21,203 nucleotides of DNA. Origin: Prevotellaceae bacterium UBA6417 (GTDB lineage: Bacteria; Bacteroidota; Bacteroidia; Bacteroidales; Bacteroidaceae). Position numbers and translations under genes: made by a program. Below, piece by piece: positions 16,829 through 21,203 of this stretch. The DNA lies in assembly GCA_002439755.1 (NCBI GenBank), contig DJPH01000038.1, positions 1 to 21,203 of the forward strand, written 5' to 3'. Under the pieces are notes generated by a model. It was not told the DNA's origin. It worked only from the letters and a program-made list of their open reading frames with translations, and searched no databases. Numbering within the stretch: position 1 is the first letter of the stretch; each line of letters begins with the position of its first letter.

Positions 16829-18073
16829 ATGAATTTATCGCTGTTCATTGCACGCCGTCTTTATTCCAACGAACATCATGACCGGCGCATATCACGGCTG
16901 GCCATACAGATAGCAACCATCGGAGTTACGATAGGACTCGCAGTAATGATTCTTTCCGTTTGTGTCTTATTGGGCTTCAAGAACGAACTGACCGAAAAAG
17001 TAGTCGGTTTCGGTTCGCACATACAGATTCTCAACTCCAAATCCGGTGCTTCACCCGAAAGCTACCCTATTGTAACCGACCACGCTTTCGTTGGCAATGT
17101 AGCCCGGCAAGAAGGCGTGACCCATGTACAGCGTTATTCCGGAAAGATTGGAATCGTAAAAACCGACAGCGACTTCAAGGGTATTTTATTGAAAGGCATC
17201 GGTGAAGAATATGACACAAATTTCTTACGCAGTCATCTTTTGAAGGGCACCATTCCTCGCTTTACTCTTGAGGAGCACCGCAATGACATCGTCATCAGCG
17301 ATCTGATAGCAGACAAAATGCGTTTGAAAGTGGGTGACAGGATTTTCGCTTACTTTTTTGAGAACACCATACGCATGCGCAGGTTCAATATCGTTGGCAT
17401 ATACAGAACCAACATGAGCCAATTCGATGAAAACGTTGTCATAGCCAACCTCTACACTGTCAACAGCCTCAACAAATGGCGCAATGACCAAAGCAGTGGA
17501 CTGGAAATCTTTACCAATAATTTTCCTCACACAGAAACCACCTACAACAAACTTTTAGACATAACGCGCGAGGCCATCGACAGCGATGGCAACACCTATT
17601 CGGTCTACACCATAGAAGAGTTGTATGCCCAAATTTTCGATTGGTTGAAGCTGCTCGACTTGAATGTGTGGGTCATCCTTGGCCTGATGGCATGCGTGGC
17701 CTGCATCACGATGATAAGTGGCTTGCTCATTCTGATTTTGGAGCGGAGCGCCACCATCGGAATACTCAAGGCCGTAGGGGCAAGCGACAAGCTCGTTCGC
17801 CACATATTCATCAATTACAGCGCGTTCATCATGTCGCGCGGAATCGTTCTCGGCAATATCATTGGTCTGGGGCTGGCCTTTTTGCAGCAACGCTTCCACC
17901 TGATTTCACTCGATGCTACAAAATACTATGTCGACCATGTGCCCATCATGTTCCACCCCGTCCTGTTGTGCATCGTCACCGTGTCCACCATTGCCGTGTG
18001 CCTGCTTGCCATGATAGGGCCGAGCTACATGATTACAAAAATCCGTCCGGTCAAGGCCATTCGCTTTGATTGA
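16829..18073 (+). CDS. ABC transporter permease, LolC/LolE (FtsX-MacB) type
   Basis: The 414-residue inner-membrane protein has the four-helix MacB/FtsX topology. TM1 (~27-50, IQIATIGVTIGLAVMILSVC) is followed by a large periplasmic domain (~55-270). Three C-terminal helices follow, near 283-310, 330-355 and 375-405, ending with the conserved tail ITKIRPVKAIRFD. The N-terminal FIARRLYS and the ILKAVGASDKLVRHIF coupling region after TM2 are typical of LolC/E. Such permeases, with a LolD ATPase, release lipoproteins from the inner membrane to LolA; no ATPase gene lies in the window. It starts 23 bases after the aminotransferase. The lipoprotein encoded next is a plausible, but not specific, client. 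Confidence 0.92.
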   Translation: MNLSLFIARRLYSNEHHDRRISRLAIQIATIGVTIGLAVMILSVCVLLGFKNELTEKVVGFGSHIQILNSKSGASPESYPIVTDHAFVGNVARQEGVTHVQRYSGKIGIVKTDSDFKGILLKGIGEEYDTNFLRSHLLKGTIPRFTLEEHRNDIVISDLIADKMRLKVGDRIFAYFFENTIRMRRFNIVGIYRTNMSQFDENVVIANLYTVNSLNKWRNDQSSGLEIFTNNFPHTETTYNKLLDITREAIDSDGNTYSVYTIEELYAQIFDWLKLLDLNVWVILGLMACVACITMISGLLILILERSATIGILKAVGASDKLVRHIFINYSAFIMSRGIVLGNIIGLGLAFLQQRFHLISLDATKYYVDHVPIMFHPVLLCIVTVSTIAVCLLAMIGPSYMITKIRPVKAIRFD

Positions 18074-18103
18074 ATCTTCAAACCTCAAATTTTATAAGCA
18101 GCC

Positions 18104-20353
18104 ATGAAACCATGTTCTTTATTGATGCTTTTTATCTGCGCATTGCTGTTCTCATGTTCCAACGACACGCCTGACGAATCAAGCGGTTGGAAAAACGAAG
18201 AAGAGCGTGCGGCAAAACTGAATCCTCATTTTGTTTCTGTCGATTGGGACAATACGAAAGTGAAAAGCTTCAACACCAAAGACTGGACTTTCACGCTCCA
18301 GCAAACCGCTGAGACCGAAAAGATTCAAAAGGGTTCCGTACTTGCCATCTATGCCGACACCGTGGGTTGCATCACAATTGTAAACAGCGTCAAACGTTCA
18401 AATGGCAATGTGGAAATCACAGGCCGCGAAGGAGCTTTGTGTGACATTTTTGCCAATACCGACTTTTACCTTAGCACTTCCGCCGATGCAGAAAAGACGA
18501 GAACAGCCGGCTGTGCCGTCTACTATCCCGAAAAAATCATCTGCCGCGACGATGCCACACACAGAATGAAGGCCGTCAGCTTCACACGAGGCAGCAAGTG
18601 GACCGACAAACTTTGGGACTGGGTGGCTCCCGTCTCCTACGGCCTCAAGCTCTACGAAACGGCCGGAAGCAAAATCGGCATCAAGGAAGCGCGCTACAGT
18701 GCAGACCTCGATTTGGACCTATATTTTAGTTTCGGTGAACGCACGCTCGAAGCCACCAAAGAAGAAGCCTACAGGCAATATCGCAGCAACAGCCTGGCCA
18801 TGAAAGCCGTGCTCAACGGCAATATCAATGCATTCAATTCCATAGAAGAAGAAACACATGCCTCTGTTTCTGTCAATAAGGAAACCAAATTGTGGGAAAA
18901 CATGTTCAAGCCCGTCCGCATGGTTTTCTATCCCGGAGGCGTGCCCGTGGTAATAACGCTGAGTGCCGATTTGCTCGGAGGCATCAGCGGTAAATTATCA
19001 GGAAAACAAAAAGTAAACTTCGGTGTCAGCACAAACATCGAGGGCAAATTCGGCTTCGAGTGGGTTCAAAGCTCCGGCATGACCGAAGTGCGCAGCCTCG
19101 ACATCACCAACGAACTTTCCCACCCCACCGTTGAAAACACCGGAAGCATAGACATCAAGGCATCCATTTGGCCGCGCATATTCCTTACGCTATACGAATC
19201 GGCAGCCGTCACGTTCGATATCTGCCCCTACCTCTCTTCCTCGGTAAGTGGAGGCTACACCGTAGGCGACTATGCCGATGGTACGGCAACCGGCAAGGGC
19301 GGCGGCAGCGCCTACCAGATTTCATTGAATGCCGGAGTAGACTGCGCAGCAGGATTGAGCCCTATGTTTTTCTCTCACGAATTGTATCACTACCAATTGA
19401 AAAACATCAACGCTTTCGATTGCACCCTCTTTGAATCGCCATCGGGAATGCAGGTACTCCATCCCACCACAGCCGAAATGTGTCCCGGCATCACCAATAA
19501 GGTGCAAGTGGAAGTCTACGACAAAGTCATCAACGGAGAACCTACCCCGACCCTTCTTCCGCAGCTCGTCAAGTTTGAAGGCGATGGAGTGATTTCGGCC
19601 GCCTATGCCATCACATCCAACGGAATAGCAAGCATCGACTGGATTCCCTCATCCTATAAGGACAAGCTCACGGCAACACTCTACAACGGCAACGGAGGCA
19701 TAATCAAGCAAGTCGTCATCAACGGCAACGGCGAAGTGAGGCCGCCCACATCGGGCAGCTTGATAGACCTCGGGCTCAGTGTCAAATGGGCTTCCCACAA
19801 TGTGGGAGCCAACTCACCCGAAGAGCGCGGCGACCTCTTTGCATGGGGCGAAGTATCTACCAAAAGCAACTTCTCCATAGCCAACTACAAATTCTACGAA
19901 CCCATAGAACACCAGCATGCCGGGCTCTATCAGTCCGACTTTACACTGCCGGGCAACAGCAACCTTATCTACAACACCGAATTCGATGCAGCCAAAGTCA
20001 ACATGGGTGGAGGCTATCGTATGCCCAAGAAAAAAGAAATGGCTGAACTTCTCGACAAGTGCGAAAAAAACCTCGTTGTCTACAAAGGAGTAAAAGGCTT
20101 GATGCTTACCGGTCCTAACGGCAACTCCATATTTCTTCCCGCAGGTTCGGCTCCCGGCTTTTTGGATGAGGACGTAAATACCAAATTCCCGCTGTCCGAC
20201 ATAACACTTTCCTATTGGACGGGCAACCTTTGCAGCTCCAGCTGGCCTACAGCCTACGGTTTCCATCTGTCGTGGCACGATGCAACGCCCTACTTTGTCG
20301 TCTCGTCTGTAAACCGCTGCGGAGGAGCCTGTGTACGTGCTGTAGGAAATTAA
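18104..20353 (+). CDS. Large lipoprotein with FISUMP-like C-terminal domain
   Basis: The 749-residue product has a type II signal peptide with lipobox LLFSC and lipid-bearing Cys18, followed by SNDTPDESSG, so it is a lipoprotein, probably at the outer membrane. Residues ~40-540 are beta-rich with many short alternating strands (KVNFGVSTNIEGKFGFEWVQ, SVSGGYTVGDYADGTATGKG) and match no family I can name. From about residue 551, LIDLGLSVKWASHNVGANSP, FAWGEVST, GGGYRMPKKKEMAELLDKCE and LTGPNGNSIFLPAGSAPG follow. These are the signature segments of the FISUMP paralogous domain widespread in Bacteroidales lipoproteins and surface proteins. The usual end GFSVRPV is replaced by GACVRAVGN. It starts 30 bases after the permease, with no own promoter seen. 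Function unknown; surface binding or adhesion is a guess. Confidence 0.92.
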   Translation: MKPCSLLMLFICALLFSCSNDTPDESSGWKNEEERAAKLNPHFVSVDWDNTKVKSFNTKDWTFTLQQTAETEKIQKGSVLAIYADTVGCITIVNSVKRSNGNVEITGREGALCDIFANTDFYLSTSADAEKTRTAGCAVYYPEKIICRDDATHRMKAVSFTRGSKWTDKLWDWVAPVSYGLKLYETAGSKIGIKEARYSADLDLDLYFSFGERTLEATKEEAYRQYRSNSLAMKAVLNGNINAFNSIEEETHASVSVNKETKLWENMFKPVRMVFYPGGVPVVITLSADLLGGISGKLSGKQKVNFGVSTNIEGKFGFEWVQSSGMTEVRSLDITNELSHPTVENTGSIDIKASIWPRIFLTLYESAAVTFDICPYLSSSVSGGYTVGDYADGTATGKGGGSAYQISLNAGVDCAAGLSPMFFSHELYHYQLKNINAFDCTLFESPSGMQVLHPTTAEMCPGITNKVQVEVYDKVINGEPTPTLLPQLVKFEGDGVISAAYAITSNGIASIDWIPSSYKDKLTATLYNGNGGIIKQVVINGNGEVRPPTSGSLIDLGLSVKWASHNVGANSPEERGDLFAWGEVSTKSNFSIANYKFYEPIEHQHAGLYQSDFTLPGNSNLIYNTEFDAAKVNMGGGYRMPKKKEMAELLDKCEKNLVVYKGVKGLMLTGPNGNSIFLPAGSAPGFLDEDVNTKFPLSDITLSYWTGNLCSSSWPTAYGFHLSWHDATPYFVVSSVNRCGGACVRAVGN

Positions 20354-20388
20354 CCGCCCTACTCAATTCAACCCAAATACTTTACAAA

Positions 20389-20437
20389 CATTGCCAACCT
20401 CCGGTATTTGCGCTGCAGGTGTCAGAGATTGGCAATG
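20389..20437 (+). repeat. Long-loop inverted repeat after the lipoprotein gene
   Basis: CATTGCCAA (20389-20397) and TTGGCAATG (20429-20437) are perfect 9-bp arms around a 31-base loop in which ACCT and AGGT can also pair. It starts 35 bases after the stop codon and lacks a T run, so it may stabilise the 3' end of the transcript, with termination at the next hairpin. Confidence 0.45.
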
Positions 20438-20444
20438 CTGATAT

Positions 20445-20598
20445 TAAACATGAGAGGCTCCCGAGAACTATCCGGGAGCCTCTTTCTTACTATTTGAGGA
20501 TTTGCCATATACCATCTGAGAAGCTCTCATATACTATCCGGGGAGCTTCCACATAGTATATGGGAAGTTCTCAGATAGTACATTGTCTTTTCCTGATT
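20445..20598. repeat. Degenerate tandem array of 22-bp units (five clear, up to seven)
   Basis: Units begin at 20467, 20489, 20511, 20533 and 20555, exactly 22 bases apart, with the core consensus ACTATCYGGGAAGCTC followed by a pyrimidine and usually CATAT. Examples of the core are ACTATCCGGGAGCCTC, ACTATTTGAGGATTTG, ACCATCTGAGAAGCTC, ACTATCCGGGGAGCTT and AGTATATGGGAAGTTC. Weaker units in the same register are visible at 20445-20466 and 20577-20598. There are no spacers, so this is not CRISPR. The core is partly self-complementary, so neighbouring units form hairpins. The arms 20515-20537 and 20553-20575 match at 20 of 23 positions. The array is intergenic and has no coding sense. Confidence 0.8.
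20453..20488 (+). terminator. Intrinsic terminator formed by the first repeat units
   Basis: AGAGGCTCCCG (20453-20463) pairs perfectly over 11 bp with CGGGAGCCTCT (20473-20483) around the loop AGAACTATC, followed by TTCTT. It is the first strong terminator after the lipoprotein gene and probably ends the run of genes from 14405. Its two arms belong to adjacent units of the 22-bp array. Confidence 0.7.
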
Positions 20599-20696
20599 TT
20601 AATAGACGGTTTTTAGATTGATAGACTGATTCCATAGACATTCCTTGGGATTTCCTCCTGAAAAGGTTGTCACATCCGCAAAAGGCTACTGAAAAG

Positions 20697-20867
20697 ATGG
20701 ACAGACAATTATCGTATATAGACGATAAGATTGTTTTCAAATATTTTTATTTTGAATATTCTATATTGAAAAATGGAAAATGTATATATCTATCACTACC
20801 AAATGTCACCAAAGAGCAATTCCAATTGAAAAGAATGATACTTAGGCACTTGATGCTACAGAAATAA
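20697..20867 (+). CDS. Small hypothetical ORF, doubtful
   Basis: ATG at 20697 opens 56 codons (MDRQLSYIDDKIVFKYFYFE and so on, ending RMILRHLMLQK). A TTG start at 20667 would add ten residues. The product is basic and rich in Phe, Tyr, Ile and Leu, with no signal peptide and no family I recognise. The surrounding DNA is very AT-rich and the ORF has no recognisable promoter directly before it. A perfect 7-bp hairpin (TTATCGT, ATATAG, ACGATAA at 20709-20728) lies inside. It may be a gene remnant or chance frame in AT-rich DNA. Confidence 0.25.
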   Translation: MDRQLSYIDDKIVFKYFYFEYSILKNGKCIYLSLPNVTKEQFQLKRMILRHLMLQK

Positions 20868-20884
20868 AACAGCAATAAGGAAAC

Positions 20885-20909
20885 ATAAAACTGCAGGCTG
20901 ATGTTTTAT
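20885..20909 (+). terminator. Possible weak AT-rich terminator
   Basis: ATAAAAC (20885-20891) and GTTTTAT (20903-20909) are inverted arms around TGCAGGCTGAT, followed by TTGTTTGG. The stem is weak (one G-C pair) but sits between the small ORF and the next promoter, and could insulate the last gene. Confidence 0.3.
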
Positions 20910-20941
20910 TTGTTTGGATTCAATATTTATAGCGATATATT

Positions 20942-20971
20942 TTTGAAATATGGATTTTATACGTATCTTTG
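20942..20971 (+). promoter_or_regulatory. Promoter of the right-edge gene
   Basis: TTTG at 20942-20945 and TATCTTTG at 20964-20971 are 18 bases apart, one short of the usual 19-21. The -7 box matches TAnnTTTG. Transcription would begin near 20977, at the left edge of the palindrome at 20983, leaving a leader of about 93 bases before the ATG at 21070. Confidence 0.6.
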
Positions 20972-20982
20972 CATGCATAGAA

Positions 20983-21007
20983 TTTACGATATTAATAATA
21001 TCGTAAA
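20983..21007. promoter_or_regulatory. Perfect 12-bp AT-rich palindrome just after the promoter
   Basis: TTTACGATATTA (20983-20994) and TAATATCGTAAA (20996-21007) are perfect inverted arms separated by a single A. The position, about 12-36 bases downstream of the -7 box, fits a roadblock operator for a dimeric repressor, or a 5' stem in the mRNA. A one-base spacer is poor for an RNA hairpin, since a few central pairs must open, so a protein-binding site is slightly favoured. Confidence 0.6.
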
Positions 21008-21025
21008 ATTTCTTTAATCAATAGT

Positions 21026-21073
21026 ATGCTTGATGGAGGAGAAAAATCATTTGCTAAAATGATAAACAGATGA
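21026..21073 (+). CDS. Possible 15-codon leader peptide overlapping the next start codon
   Basis: ATG at 21026 opens MLDGGEKSFAKMINR and stops at TGA 21071-21073. The stop overlaps the start codon of the next gene in the arrangement ATGA (21070-21073), the classic layout for translational coupling. No upstream in-frame ATG exists before a stop at 20996-20998. Too short to judge coding by composition; it may be coincidence. Confidence 0.35.
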   Translation: MLDGGEKSFAKMINR

Positions 21074-21203
21074 GAGTTATACAAACGCTTTGGACAGCTA
21101 AAAAGAATTTACTGGAGAATAGTTTTGGATGGATAGATCCAGAGACTGCTTTGATGTCGTGGGCACTTAGTGCGAATTGCCTGAAAGCACACTGCAAGGA
21201 ATT
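21070..21203 (+). CDS. DUF6734-like protein, N-terminal fragment (3' end outside the window)
   Basis: The frame from ATG 21070 stays open to the right edge (44 codons). The N-terminus, MRVIQTLWTAKKNLLENSFG then WIDPETALMSWALSANCL, closely fits my memory of DUF6734 proteins of Bacteroidetes, which start M-x-I-Q-T-x-W and continue FGW-x2-P-x4-LMSWALS. These are thought to be glycosyltransferase-like and often lie in capsule or peptide-modification clusters. The assignment is by recall from a short segment. An in-frame stop at 21055-21057 rules out a longer start. The DNA is more AT-rich than the housekeeping genes to the left, in line with an accessory region. Confidence 0.7.
   Translation, partial: MRVIQTLWTAKKNLLENSFGWIDPETALMSWALSANCLKAHCKE

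Noticed and set aside
20515..20575. Invertible promoter flanked by inverted repeats
   Set aside because: The arms are separated by only 15 bases, too little to hold a promoter, and are explained by adjacent units of the 22-bp array. No invertase gene is in the window.
20445..20598. CRISPR array
   Set aside because: The 22-base units are contiguous and diverged, with no unique spacers, and no cas genes are present.
20534..20740. Minus-strand 68-codon frame across the repeat array
   Set aside because: It runs through the tandem repeats and has no recognisable motif; probably chance.
20354..21203. Insertion sequence or transposase remnant in the AT-rich right end
   Set aside because: No transposase motif, terminal inverted repeats with target duplications, or tRNA attachment site could be seen; the short frames match no transposase I know.

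Overview
The window looks like chromosomal DNA of a Bacteroidales bacterium (Bacteroides/Prevotella-like). The evidence is Bacteroidetes-restricted families (DUF4494 and probable DUF6057 and DUF6734 proteins), a lipoprotein with a FISUMP-type C-terminus, a T9SS-like C-terminal tail on the CotH protein, A-rich leaders without Shine-Dalgarno motifs, and several Bacteroidetes-type promoters (TTTG, about 20 bases, TAnnTTTG). Most of the window is housekeeping sequence of intermediate GC. The last ~600 bases are clearly more AT-rich and look accessory.

Layout. Minus strand, 1-3967: a secreted CotH-kinase-domain protein (3967-1028), followed after one base by a multi-spanning membrane protein that starts with GTG and runs off the left edge. 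Positions 3968-4351 form a divergent regulatory region with a tandem repeat, a 9-bp inverted repeat, a good promoter and a foldable leader. Plus strand: gltB-gltD (glutamate synthase, ammonium assimilation) ending at a strong terminator (10311-10351); an amidase-MCE pair for the cell envelope; dnaA with its own short leader; then a run of closely spaced genes (DUF4494, YggS-family PLP protein, class I aminotransferase, LolC/E-like permease, large lipoprotein) that may be one transcript from a promoter at about 14363.

Right edge, 20354-21203: a degenerate tandem array of 22-bp units, two of which form a terminator; a doubtful 56-codon ORF; then a promoter, a nearly perfect AT-rich palindrome at the expected transcript 5' end, and a 15-codon reading frame overlapping by ATGA the start of a truncated gene whose N-terminus resembles DUF6734 proteins.

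The best leads for something undescribed are the 22-bp repeat array (20445-20598), the palindrome plus leader ORF before the last gene (20983-21073), the inverted repeat and alternative folding in front of gltB, and the small inverted repeat that makes up most of the dnaA leader. I did not find a complete novel multi-gene system. If one exists it probably lies to the right of 21203.
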